DNA of 64,000 nt from Kaistia soli DSM 19436 (GTDB lineage Bacteria; Pseudomonadota; Alphaproteobacteria; Rhizobiales; Kaistiaceae). How positions within the stretch are numbered: position 1 is the first letter of the stretch; each line of letters opens with the position of its first letter. The DNA lies in contig NZ_FQUP01000001.1 of NCBI RefSeq assembly GCF_900129325.1, positions 310,001-374,000 of the forward strand. Direction: 5' to 3'. Positions 35,797 to 44,115 of the stretch are shown one piece after another. A program made the translations under genes and the position numbers. The notes under the pieces were generated by a model. It had not been told where the DNA came from and searched no databases. It saw only the letters and a list, made by a program, of their open reading frames with translations.

Positions 35797-37317
35797 TCAG
35801 CGCGAGAGACGCTCGCGCGACATGACGAGTCGCGCATCGAGACCCGTTTCTGCCCACTTGAAATCGATCGAGCCAGCGAGCTGGCCGACGATGCTCATGC
35901 TGGCGAGCCGGCTGCCGAAACCCTGATGACGCGGCGGTCCTGTCACCGACGGCCCGCCGCTCTCGACCCAATCGAGCTCGAGCTTGTTGTCGTCGAAGCG
36001 GGCCGTCACATCGAGACGGCCCTTCGCCGTCGAGAGGGCGCCATATTTGGCCGCGTTCGTCGCCAGCTCGTGCAGAACCAGGGCAAGGCTCGTCGCAGCG
36101 GCCACCCCGATTTCAACCGGTGGGGCGGTGAGCGTGAACTGCTCCGGGAAATACAGATGCGGCGTCAGGATCGCGGTAAAGAGATCGGCGAGCGTCGTCT
36201 GTTCGGTATGGCCAACCTCTGCAGTGATCGCCGGGCGGATCAATTCATGCGCCGCGGCAAGCGCAACGAGACGGCCGCGCAGCACTTCCGCCATTTCGTT
36301 GACATCGGCGGCTGACCGCGCCGTCATCGTGACCATGCCGGCAATCACTGCGAAGGTGTTCTTGATGCGGTGATGCAGCTCGCGGATCAGCAGGCGCCGC
36401 GCTTCCTCGGCATTCTTGCGATTGGTGATCTCGACAGCAGCGCCAGAGAGGCGCGCCGGCTGGCCATCAGCATCGGCGAATCCAGTGCCGCGGACCATTA
36501 CCCAGCGAACCCGCCCGTCGCGGCCGATCAGCCGGTGCTCGATCGAAAGGTCGCCACCACTGGCGGCGACGCGCTGTGTCTCCTCCTCGACATAGGCGCG
36601 ATCGTCGGGATGGACATGTGCATCGAACTCGGCCCTGGGGGCGCCCATCGAAGCGCGCGCCGGATCCACGCTGTAGAATTCGGCGAAGCGCGCATCGGTG
36701 AACATCAGGTTCGTGTCGAAATGCCAATCCCAGATGCCGATGACCCCTGCCGAGTTCAGCGCTTGCCGGAATCGCTCCTGCTCGCTCCGCAATTCGTCCT
36801 GGGCGACGTGCAGCGACGTCACCTCCGATACGACTGCAAACACAGCAAGGACATCGCCGTTGTCGTCGCGGAGAGGGCTATAGCTTAAGTCGAACCACGT
36901 CTGTTCTGGAAAGCCGTTGCGCGTCAGCGTCAGCGGCGTGTCGCGATAGGCGAGGCTTTCGCCAGCAAAGCCCACCTCAAGGACATTGCGATTGAAGTCG
37001 GCAGCCTCGGGCCAAGTCGTCAGCACACTGGTACCAAGAGCCGCCGGATGACGCTTGCCGCAGGTCTCCGCGTAGGCCTCGTTGTAGATGAGAGTCCCCT
37101 GTCGGCCGCATAGCAACGCCATGCCCGGCTTGGCGGCCAGAACCATCGAGACGGCCGATTTCAAGGATGCGGACCAGCCCTCGATCGGGCCAAGCTCGGT
37201 CCGGCTCCAGTCATGCGCTGCAATCAGGGTGCCCATCCCGCCGGAGTGTCGAAGAAACGTCGGCAGGCTGTGCGATCCCGAATGCGGCGCGACCTCTTCA
37301 AGCATCGTCATTCCCAA
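35797..37317 (-). CDS. HWE-family sensor histidine kinase with two PAS domains
   Basis: 506 residues, no membrane segment, so cytoplasmic. An N-terminal PAS-like domain (about 55-170) is followed by a PAS_3-type domain (about 190-300, with I-G-I-W-D-W-H-F-D-T-N and H-P-D-D-R) and the kinase core with R-E-L-H-H-R-I-K-N, phosphoacceptor probably His316. The HWE type is shown by the Arg-x-Lys-Asn after the His and the later L-H-E-L-A-T-N-A-A-K-Y-G-A-L block. Often light, redox or stress sensors feeding the general stress response; the partner regulator is not nearby. No LOV cysteine motif is evident. Confidence 0.9.
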   Translation of the reverse strand: MGMTMLEEVAPHSGSHSLPTFLRHSGGMGTLIAAHDWSRTELGPIEGWSASLKSAVSMVLAAKPGMALLCGRQGTLIYNEAYAETCGKRHPAALGTSVLTTWPEAADFNRNVLEVGFAGESLAYRDTPLTLTRNGFPEQTWFDLSYSPLRDDNGDVLAVFAVVSEVTSLHVAQDELRSEQERFRQALNSAGVIGIWDWHFDTNLMFTDARFAEFYSVDPARASMGAPRAEFDAHVHPDDRAYVEEETQRVAASGGDLSIEHRLIGRDGRVRWVMVRGTGFADADGQPARLSGAAVEITNRKNAEEARRLLIRELHHRIKNTFAVIAGMVTMTARSAADVNEMAEVLRGRLVALAAAHELIRPAITAEVGHTEQTTLADLFTAILTPHLYFPEQFTLTAPPVEIGVAAATSLALVLHELATNAAKYGALSTAKGRLDVTARFDDNKLELDWVESGGPSVTGPPRHQGFGSRLASMSIVGQLAGSIDFKWAETGLDARLVMSRERLSR

Positions 37318-37412
37318 CCACTGATGTCAGCGCCAACATCCAATGCAACGCCAACCCCGACATTGGGTTGCCTTCCAAGATCAATGCCACGGGAATTGAC
37401 CATGAGATGGTT

Positions 37413-38129
37413 TCATTCGGCGGGCAGCAATGTGCCGATATAGACCACGGGACCGGTGGCTTGGCCCGTGGGAGAACCGCCCTTCGGCTCGACGGAAATG
37501 GCGAGGCGCTCACCGGGTTTCAGCGAGACGTCGAGAGGTTTCAATTCGCGCTCGCTGTCGGCGACGCCAAGAGAGACCGTCGGCCCGCTCTCAGGCACCT
37601 TCCAAAGTTCGAAGCTCTTGTCAGGCGGCGGTGCCGTGCCGACGCGGCGAAGTCGGATGGTGCCGGCCCCGGTATCGACCGACGCAACGAAAGCCGGAGC
37701 GCCACCCTCCCCGCCCAGAACCGCGACATAGCTCGTCGCTGGTGCTAGTGGCGCCGGTGCCAGTGCTTCGCGAGCAACGACGACGGCGAGCAACGCCGCG
37801 GCAATGCCGACCATGCCCGTCGCGACGCGCCAGCGCTTAAGCGACCGTTCGAGGTGAATCACCTGCCCGACCCCGGCATCGCCGCCGATCCGGCCGGCGA
37901 TTGCGCCCCAGACGCGATCGGCGGGGACGAGTTCTCCGGCGGCAGCATCGAGCGGGGCAAGCCGTTCGGCCCATTCGGCAACCGCCGCCGCCATGTCGGG
38001 CTCGCGCAGCATGCGCGTCTCGACGGCACGGCGCTCGGCCCGACTGAGCGTGCCGACGACATATTCGGCCGCCAGCGCGTCGACGTCGTCGTCAAACGGC
38101 CCAGACCCTGTTTCGTCGTCAACGGCCAC
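37413..38129 (-). CDS. rskA: Anti-sigma factor, RskA-like
   Basis: 238 residues from a GTG. Cytoplasmic N-terminal sigma-binding domain with A-A-E-Y-V-V-G-T-L-S-R-A-E-R-R-A-V-E, one membrane segment at about 102-119, and a periplasmic RskA-type domain with F-E-L-W-K-V-P-E-S-G. It overlaps the sigma gene by 11 bases and follows it, the normal order for a sigma and its inhibitor. Release would need regulated proteolysis. No zinc-binding HxxxCxxC is present, as usual for this family. Confidence 0.92.
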   Translation of the reverse strand: MAVDDETGSGPFDDDVDALAAEYVVGTLSRAERRAVETRMLREPDMAAAVAEWAERLAPLDAAAGELVPADRVWGAIAGRIGGDAGVGQVIHLERSLKRWRVATGMVGIAAALLAVVVAREALAPAPLAPATSYVAVLGGEGGAPAFVASVDTGAGTIRLRRVGTAPPPDKSFELWKVPESGPTVSLGVADSERELKPLDVSLKPGERLAISVEPKGGSPTGQATGPVVYIGTLLPAE

Positions 38130-38685
38130 CGAGGCACTCCTTCAGCGCGATCAGGCTGCGGCGCAGCAGCGTCTTCACCGTCGCCACCGGCTTGTCGAAG
38201 CGGCGCGACAACTCCTCACGGCTCCAGCCCTGGCAATAAGCGAGCACCACCATGCTGCGACGATCCTCGCCAAGGGCTTCGAGGCATCGCTGCAGCTGCC
38301 GGCCCGCGAGACTGTCCGTGATCGTGGACGGACCGGCCAGCCGCTCCGCCAGTTCTTCGTCGATCACCACAGCCGCCGCCGACACCCGCTCCGCCCCGCG
38401 GCGAACCGCATCGATGGCTGCATGGCGCGCGATCGTCGTCATCCATGTCACCGGCGAGGCAAGGGCCGGATCAAAGCGATCGGCATGATTCCAGATCCTG
38501 AGAAACGCTTCCTGCAACGCTTCTTCCGCCGCGGCCTCGCTTCCAGCTATACGGCGGATGACCGCGAAGAGTTTCCGCGATGTCTGGTCATAGAGGCGAC
38601 GAAACGCGGCTTCGTCACCATGGGCGACTGCCGACATCAAGGTGTCGAGTTCGCCTGCCGGCGTCTCACGCACAGCTTCGATCAA
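38119..38685 (-). CDS. sigK: ECF sigma factor, SigK-like
   Basis: 188 residues from a TTG with GGGGAGAGG at good spacing. Sigma-2 region in A-F-R-R-L-Y-D-Q-T-S-R-K-L-F-A-V and E-E-A-L-Q-E-A-F-L-R-I-W; sigma-4 in V-L-A-Y-C-Q-G-W-S-R-E-E-L-S-R-R-F-D-K-P-V-A-T-V-K-T-L-L-R-R. The pairing with an RskA-type anti-sigma factor places it in the SigK group. The upstream region (38686-38817) is shared with the divergent ABC-F gene; I could not read a clear autoregulated promoter there. Confidence 0.92.
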   Translation of the reverse strand: MIEAVRETPAGELDTLMSAVAHGDEAAFRRLYDQTSRKLFAVIRRIAGSEAAAEEALQEAFLRIWNHADRFDPALASPVTWMTTIARHAAIDAVRRGAERVSAAAVVIDEELAERLAGPSTITDSLAGRQLQRCLEALGEDRRSMVVLAYCQGWSREELSRRFDKPVATVKTLLRRSLIALKECLGGR

Positions 38686-38817
38686 ATCGCCTCTCCCCTG
38701 GCCGACACTGTCGCCCGAAGTTTTTTAGTGCGCTTCCACCCCGAGGACCATGGGGCGGCGAGCGAATTCCCGCTACGGCGCTTGCCTCGGACATGCCTGC
38801 ACCCTTACATCGCGCCC

Positions 38818-40629
38818 ATGGCTCCTCCCCTTCTTCTGCTCCAGGACATCCGCCTCACCTTCGGCGGCCGCCCGCTGATCGAGAATGCGTCGCTTTCGGT
38901 ATCGCCCGGCGAACGTCTGTGCTTCGTCGGCCGCAATGGCTCCGGCAAGTCGACGCTGCTCAAGATCGCCGCCGGCACGATCGAAGCCGATGCCGGTACA
39001 CGCTTCGTCCAGCCCGGCGCGACGCTGCGATATCTGCAGCAAGAACCTGACCTTTCGGGCTTCGCGACGACCCGCGCCTATGTCGAGGCAGGGCTCGGAC
39101 CGGGCGACGACGCCTATCGCGCCACGATGCTGCTGGAAGCGCTCGGTCTGACCGGTGAGGAACAGCCGGCAAGCCTTTCGGGCGGCGAGGCGAGGCGCGC
39201 GGCGCTCGCCCGCGCCATCGCGCCGGAGCCGGATATCCTGCTGCTCGACGAGCCGACCAACCATCTCGACCTTCCGGCCATCGAATGGCTGGAAGAGACG
39301 TTGCGTGGCATGCGCTCGGCGCTCGTCCTCATCAGCCATGACCGCCGCTTCCTCGAAAGGCTGTCCAAGGCGACGCTATGGCTCGACCGCGGTAATACGC
39401 GGCGCCTCGAGCAGGGCTTCGCCGCCTTTGAGGAATGGCGCGATGCCGTTCTGCACGAGGAGGAGAAGGAGCGCGAGCGGCTCGATCGCAAGATCTCGCA
39501 GGAGCTCGACTGGGTTCGTTATGGCGTCACAGCGCGGCGCAAGCGCAATATGGGCCGCCTTCGCAAGCTCGAAGGATTGCGCACCGAACGGCGCGAACAG
39601 CGCGGCGCGGTCGGCCAGGTCAAGCTGGTCGCAACGGAGGGCGAGCTTTCCGGCAAGTCGGTGATCGAGGCGCGCGGCATTTCGAAGTCGTTCGGCGAGC
39701 GGGCGATCGTGCGCGACTTCTCGATGCGCATCCAGCGCGGCGACCGGATCGGCCTCGTCGGCGCGAACGGTGCGGGGAAGACGACGCTGCTCAACCTGCT
39801 CACCGGAGCGCTTTCGCCCGATACCGGTTCCGTGAAGCTCGGTACCAACCTTGAAATGGTGACGCTCGACCAGAAGCGCGACAGTCTCGATCCAGCGATG
39901 ACGCTCGCCGAGGCCCTGACCGACCGGCGCGGCGACACTGTCATCGTCAATGGCGAGGCGCGCCACGTCATCGGTTATATGCGCGATTTCTTGTTCCAGC
40001 CCGAACAGGCGCGCGCGCCGATCACGGCGCTTTCCGGCGGCGAGCGCGGCCGCCTGATGCTGGCACGTGCCCTCGCCCGCCCGTCGAACCTGCTAGTGCT
40101 CGACGAGCCCACCAATGATCTCGACCTCGAGACGCTGGATCTGCTCGAAGAACTCCTCGACGACTATCCCGGCACGATCCTGCTCGTCAGCCACGACCGC
40201 GACTTCCTCGACCGCGTCGCGACCTCGGTGATCGTTGCCGAGGGCGACGGCCGCTGGACCGACTATGCCGGCGGCTATTCCGACATGCTGGCACAGCGCG
40301 GGGCGGCGGCGCCGCAGCGCGCCGTCAACAAGGCGGAGCCGAAGCCAGCCAAAAAGCCGTCCGAGGCCCGCGGGGCGACCACGACGAGCCGTGCCAAGCT
40401 TTCCTTCAAGCAGAAGCACGCGCTGGAAACGCTCCCCGCCCGGATCGAGCAGCTATCAACCGAAATCGCCAAGCTCGAAGCGACGCTCGCGAAGCCCGGC
40501 CTTTATTCCAACGATCGCAAGACATTCGACACCGCCTCCGCCAGGCTTTCAGCCGCGAGCGCCGAGCGCGCGGCGGCGGAAGAGGAATGGCTGACGCTGG
40601 AAATGTTGAAGGAAGAACTGGGCGGCTAG
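38818..40629 (+). CDS. ABC-F family ATPase (Uup-like)
   Basis: 603 residues with two ABC domains and no membrane part. First Walker A G-R-N-G-S-G-K-S-T at 38-46, second G-A-N-G-A-G-K-T-T near 318; both signatures are present (L-S-G-G-E-A-R-R-A, L-S-G-G-E-R-G-R-L) with L-L-D-E-P-T-N-H-L-D and V-L-D-E-P-T-N-D-L-D. The inter-domain linker has R-R-K-R-N-M-G-R-L-R-K, and a C-terminal coiled coil (about 535-603) with a Lys-rich lead is Uup-like. ABC-F proteins act on ribosomes; Uup also affects precise excision of transposons. The frame is open far upstream, but the ABC homology begins at M-A-P-P-L-L. Confidence 0.93.
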   Translation: MAPPLLLLQDIRLTFGGRPLIENASLSVSPGERLCFVGRNGSGKSTLLKIAAGTIEADAGTRFVQPGATLRYLQQEPDLSGFATTRAYVEAGLGPGDDAYRATMLLEALGLTGEEQPASLSGGEARRAALARAIAPEPDILLLDEPTNHLDLPAIEWLEETLRGMRSALVLISHDRRFLERLSKATLWLDRGNTRRLEQGFAAFEEWRDAVLHEEEKERERLDRKISQELDWVRYGVTARRKRNMGRLRKLEGLRTERREQRGAVGQVKLVATEGELSGKSVIEARGISKSFGERAIVRDFSMRIQRGDRIGLVGANGAGKTTLLNLLTGALSPDTGSVKLGTNLEMVTLDQKRDSLDPAMTLAEALTDRRGDTVIVNGEARHVIGYMRDFLFQPEQARAPITALSGGERGRLMLARALARPSNLLVLDEPTNDLDLETLDLLEELLDDYPGTILLVSHDRDFLDRVATSVIVAEGDGRWTDYAGGYSDMLAQRGAAAPQRAVNKAEPKPAKKPSEARGATTTSRAKLSFKQKHALETLPARIEQLSTEIAKLEATLAKPGLYSNDRKTFDTASARLSAASAERAAAEEEWLTLEMLKEELGG

Positions 40630-40638
40630 AGCTGCTGC

Positions 40639-41685
40639 CTAGAGCCTTCTGACACTCTCGCGGATGATCAGTTCGCAGGGTAGGCGCAGATGCGTCCGTG
40701 GCAGTGTCTCGCCCTTTGCCATCATCCGACGCAACAGATCGTGGGCGGCAAGACGGCCAAGCTCGGTTCGCGGCTGCCGCATCGTCGTCAGCGCCGGATC
40801 ATAGTGCTCGGCATACTCCGTGTCGTCGAAGCCGGCGACAGATACATCGCCGGGCACGGAGACGCCGTGGTTCTTGAGGCCGCGCATGAACCCGAGCGCG
40901 ATTTCGTCGGCGGCGGCAAAGACGGCCGTCGGGCGCGCGCCCGCCGCAAGATAGTCGGAAACCGCCCGGTCGCCCGATACGAAATCGAAATTGCCCGCGC
41001 CGCGCCAGACGAGGCTTTCATCAAGCGCAAGGCCGGCCCCGGCATGGGCATCTCGGAAGCCGGCAAGGCGCTCATGCGATTCGAGGCTGCCTTCGGGGCC
41101 GACGATATGCGCGATGCGGCTGTGGCCTTCCGCGATCAGATGTCGAACCAGCGTCGCCGACGCCAGGCGATTGTCGACATCAAACACCGAGAACTGATCG
41201 GTGCCGGGAATGTCGGAAAACATTAGTGAGATCGGCACCGATTCTGGGATAGCCACAAATTCCTCGTCGCGCGGAACATTGCCGGTAATGACGAGGACGC
41301 CGTCGACCTGTCCACCGCGAATCAACCGTGCGTAATGGGTCTCGCGGCTGCGGCTTTGCCGGGCATAGCCGACGAGCACTCCATAGCCCTTGCTCGAAAA
41401 AACCTCCTCGAGCGCGTCCAGGACCGGGGTGAAGAACGAGTTGCCGAGGCCCGGCAGCAGCACCAAAACCATGCGCGTCGCCTTGGCGCGCAGCGACCGC
41501 GCTGCAGCATTCGGCGTGTAGCCCGTCTCGCGGATCGCTGAAAACACAGCTTCGCGCGTCGCCTCTGCAACGCGGTCGGGCAGAGCAAGGGCACGACTCA
41601 CGGTTGCCGTCGACACGCCGGCGAGCCTTGCAACGTCTTGAATCGTCACGGTTCGCGCGATCGACGCGATCTCGTCATCAGACAT
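40639..41685 (-). CDS. LacI family transcriptional regulator of the sugar operon
   Basis: 348 residues. N-terminal LacI helix-turn-helix V-T-I-Q-D-V-A-R-L-A-G-V-S-T-A-T-V-S-R-A-L, hinge S-L-R-A-K-A-T-R, and a periplasmic-binding-protein-like effector domain (M-V-L-V-L-L-P-G-L-G-N-S-F-F ... V-A-G-F-D-D-T-E-Y). It diverges from the sugar transport operon, and a perfect LacI-type operator lies at that operon's predicted transcription start, so local repression relieved by the sugar is very likely. Converges on the ABC-F gene with nine bases between stops. Confidence 0.93.
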   Translation of the reverse strand: MSDDEIASIARTVTIQDVARLAGVSTATVSRALALPDRVAEATREAVFSAIRETGYTPNAAARSLRAKATRMVLVLLPGLGNSFFTPVLDALEEVFSSKGYGVLVGYARQSRSRETHYARLIRGGQVDGVLVITGNVPRDEEFVAIPESVPISLMFSDIPGTDQFSVFDVDNRLASATLVRHLIAEGHSRIAHIVGPEGSLESHERLAGFRDAHAGAGLALDESLVWRGAGNFDFVSGDRAVSDYLAAGARPTAVFAAADEIALGFMRGLKNHGVSVPGDVSVAGFDDTEYAEHYDPALTTMRQPRTELGRLAAHDLLRRMMAKGETLPRTHLRLPCELIIRESVRRL

Positions 41686-41746
41686 GGCCCCACCCGTCTC
41701 CTACCCCGTCGGCCGACTTTCTTTTGCGGTGCAAAATAAGTTGGCG

Positions 41747-41774
41747 TTGACAGCCGACCCAGGAAGCATACAGT
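41747..41774 (+). promoter_or_regulatory. Sigma-70 promoter of the LacI-controlled sugar operon
   Basis: TTGACA (41747-41752, perfect -35), 16 bases, TACAGT (41769-41774). Transcription should begin near 41781, giving a leader of about 105 bases to the binding-protein start. Confidence 0.65.
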
Positions 41775-41777
41775 AGA

Positions 41778-41791
41778 TGTAATCGATTACA
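41778..41791. promoter_or_regulatory. LacI-family operator
   Basis: Perfect 14-bp palindrome TGTAATCGATTACA with a central CG as is usual for LacI-family sites. It covers the expected transcription start, four bases after the -10 element, where bound repressor would block initiation. Confidence 0.75.
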
Positions 41792-41885
41792 AGAATTCGG
41801 ACGACCAGTATCTCGGGGAGAGAGGCGGCCGTCAGTCGTAATCGGCGTAGTGCAATTTCTGCGCCTGAACCTGGGAGGGATTCTG

Positions 41886-43127
41886 ATGAAGCATATGACC
41901 AAGGCTATGTTTGGCGCTGCCGCTATGGTTGCGTTGATGGTCGGCTCGGCCGGTGCGGCTGAGAAGGCCGAAGTGATTCACTGGTGGACGTCGGGTGGCG
42001 AAGCCGCCGCGGTACAGCAGTTCGCAGCAGCCTTCAATGCGGCGGGCGGCGAATGGGTCGACGCGGCGGTGGCTGGCGGCGGCGGTGACGCGGCCCGTAC
42101 GGCCGGCATCAACCGCATCGTCGGCGGCAACCCGCCGACCGCGATGCAGTTCAACACCGGCAAGCAGTTCGACGAACTCGTCACGCAGGGGCTCCTGTCG
42201 CCGCTCGACGATGTCGCCGACGCCGAAGGCTGGAAGCAGCACATCAATCCGCTGGTGCTCGCCGCCGTGACGCGTGACGGCAAGATCTACGCCGCGCCCG
42301 TGAACATCCACTCCAATATCTGGCTGTGGTATTCGCCCGCTGCGCTCGAGAAGGCCGGCGCCAAGGCTCCGACCAACTGGGACGAGTTCTTCGCAGCCGG
42401 CGACAAGCTCAAGGCCGCGGGCATTGTCCCGGTCGCCCAGTCGGGCGATGCCTGGACGCAGGTGCTGACCTTCAACAACGTGCTGATCGGCGCGGGCGGC
42501 AAGGACCTTTACTACAAGATCTACAAGGATCTCGACGTCGACGCCGTCAAGTCGCCCGAGTTCAAGAAGGTCGCCGATATCTTCGCGAAGCTGCGCGACT
42601 ATACCGATAGCGGCATGCAGGGTCGCCAGTGGAACCAGGCGACCGCCATGATCGTCACCGGCCAGGCCGGCTTCAACTTCATGGGCGACTGGGCCAAGGG
42701 CGAAGTGATTGCCGCCGGCAAGACGCCGGGCACCGATGTCGGCTGCATCCCGGGCCTCGGCAATCAGGAATTCTGGATCGGCGGCGACGTCTTCGTGTTC
42801 CCGGTCAACAAGGATCCGGAAGCCACCAAGGCGCAGAAGCTGCTCGAGAAGGTCCTGCTTTCGCCGGAAGCTCAGGTCGCCTTCAACAACAAGAAGGGCT
42901 CGATCCCGGTTCGTGACGATGTCGACCTCTCCAAGGTCGATGCCTGCGCCGCCCAGGGCATTGCGCTCGCCAAGGCCGGCAATGTCGTCGAATCGACCGA
43001 CATCCTGATCTCGCCGGACGTCTCGGGTTCGTTCACCGACGCGATCGCGAGCTTCTTCTCCGACAAGTCGAAGACCTCCGACGACTTCGTCGCCTCGATC
43101 GCTTCGATCGTCGAAGGCGCCAAGTAA
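41886..43127 (+). CDS. CUT1 sugar ABC transporter, substrate-binding protein
   Basis: 413 residues, signal peptide about 1-24 (ending A-G-A). The mature start E-V-I-H-W-W-T-S-G-G-E-A-A-A-V and A-V-A-G-G-G-G-D-A-A-R are the wording of the glucose/mannose-type periplasmic binding proteins (GtsA-like), so a hexose or hexose derivative is the best guess. ATG at 41886 follows GGGAGGG. First gene of a six-gene operon under the LacI operator. A strong hairpin follows its stop, which would favour higher output of this gene than of the permeases. Confidence 0.92.
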   Translation: MKHMTKAMFGAAAMVALMVGSAGAAEKAEVIHWWTSGGEAAAVQQFAAAFNAAGGEWVDAAVAGGGGDAARTAGINRIVGGNPPTAMQFNTGKQFDELVTQGLLSPLDDVADAEGWKQHINPLVLAAVTRDGKIYAAPVNIHSNIWLWYSPAALEKAGAKAPTNWDEFFAAGDKLKAAGIVPVAQSGDAWTQVLTFNNVLIGAGGKDLYYKIYKDLDVDAVKSPEFKKVADIFAKLRDYTDSGMQGRQWNQATAMIVTGQAGFNFMGDWAKGEVIAAGKTPGTDVGCIPGLGNQEFWIGGDVFVFPVNKDPEATKAQKLLEKVLLSPEAQVAFNNKKGSIPVRDDVDLSKVDACAAQGIALAKAGNVVESTDILISPDVSGSFTDAIASFFSDKSKTSDDFVASIASIVEGAK

Positions 43128-43136
43128 AACGGCAAC

Positions 43137-43161
43137 GGGGCGAGCGCACGACGCTCGCCCC
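43137..43161 (+). terminator. Hairpin after the binding-protein gene
   Basis: Perfect ten-base stem GGGGCGAGCG / CGCTCGCCCC, five-base loop, no T-run. Placed ten bases after the stop and well before the first permease, like the mRNA-stabilising or partial-termination hairpins common after binding-protein genes. Confidence 0.6.
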
Positions 43162-43227
43162 AGCCCCTTCAGCGCGTGTTAGGCTGGCCCTGCCAGTCTA
43201 TCGCCAGCGCTTGGCCGGAGGACCAGC

Positions 43228-44115
43228 ATGAAACCGCGCTTTTTCCGCTCGATCGCGGCCCAGATCGCCCTGCTACCCGCCTGGCTGATCGTGATCTTCG
43301 CCTATCTCGGAACGATCGCCTGGACGATCCGGATCTCCTTCACCAGCACCAAGGTCTTTCCGACCTACGACTTCGTCGGCTGGAAACAGTATGAGCGGCT
43401 GTTTGCGACCGATCGCTGGATCATTTCCGGACAGAACCTGTTCATCTTTGGCGCCTGCTTCATCATCGGCTGCCTGATCTTCGGGTTTCTGCTCGCGGTC
43501 TTCATCGATCAGAAGATCCGCGCCGAAAGCGTCTTCCGGACCATCTTTCTCTATCCCTATGCCATGTCATTCATCGTCACCGGCCTTGTCTGGCAGTGGA
43601 CACTGAACCCGACGCTCGGCGTGCAGCAGACGGTGCGCAACTGGGGCTGGCAGGACTTCACCTTCGACTGGCTGGTGCGCGGCGACCGCGCGATCTACGT
43701 GATCGCGATCGCGGGCATCTGGCAGGCTTCGGGCCTCGTGATGGCCATCCTTCTGGCGGGCCTGCGCGGCGTTGACCAGGAACTCTGGAAGGCCGCCAAA
43801 GTGGACGGCATCCCAACCTGGCGCGTCTATCTCCACATCATCGTGCCGATGCTCTCGCCGATGTTCGTGACGGCGACCGTGCTGCTCGCGACGGCGGTGG
43901 TGAAGGTCTACGACCTCGTGATTGCGCTCACAGGCGGCGGACCCGGCATTTCGACCGAAGTCCCGGCCAAGTTCGTCATCGACTATCTGTTCAACCGCCA
44001 GAATGTCGGCCTCGCGACCGCAGCCTCGACCGTGATGTTCGTCACCGTCCTCGTGGTGCTGGCGCCCTGGCTCTATTCGCAATATTTCCGCGGCCAGCGC
44101 GGGCGAGGTGCATGA
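43228..44115 (+). CDS. CUT1 sugar ABC transporter permease (MalF-like)
   Basis: 295 residues with six membrane helices. The cytoplasmic EAA loop that docks the ATPase is E-L-W-K-A-A-K-V-D-G-I-P-T-W-R-V-Y. The downstream helix pair P-A-K-F-V-I-D-Y-L-F-N ends the family pattern. Its start follows GGAGGACC. The stop overlaps the next permease start (ATGA), so the two membrane subunits are made in equal amounts. Confidence 0.94.
   Translation: MKPRFFRSIAAQIALLPAWLIVIFAYLGTIAWTIRISFTSTKVFPTYDFVGWKQYERLFATDRWIISGQNLFIFGACFIIGCLIFGFLLAVFIDQKIRAESVFRTIFLYPYAMSFIVTGLVWQWTLNPTLGVQQTVRNWGWQDFTFDWLVRGDRAIYVIAIAGIWQASGLVMAILLAGLRGVDQELWKAAKVDGIPTWRVYLHIIVPMLSPMFVTATVLLATAVVKVYDLVIALTGGGPGISTEVPAKFVIDYLFNRQNVGLATAASTVMFVTVLVVLAPWLYSQYFRGQRGRGA

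Noticed and set aside
37993-38817. N-terminal extension of the ABC-F gene by 275 codons
   Set aside because: Overlaps the sigma factor and anti-sigma genes on the other strand, and ABC homology begins only at 38818.
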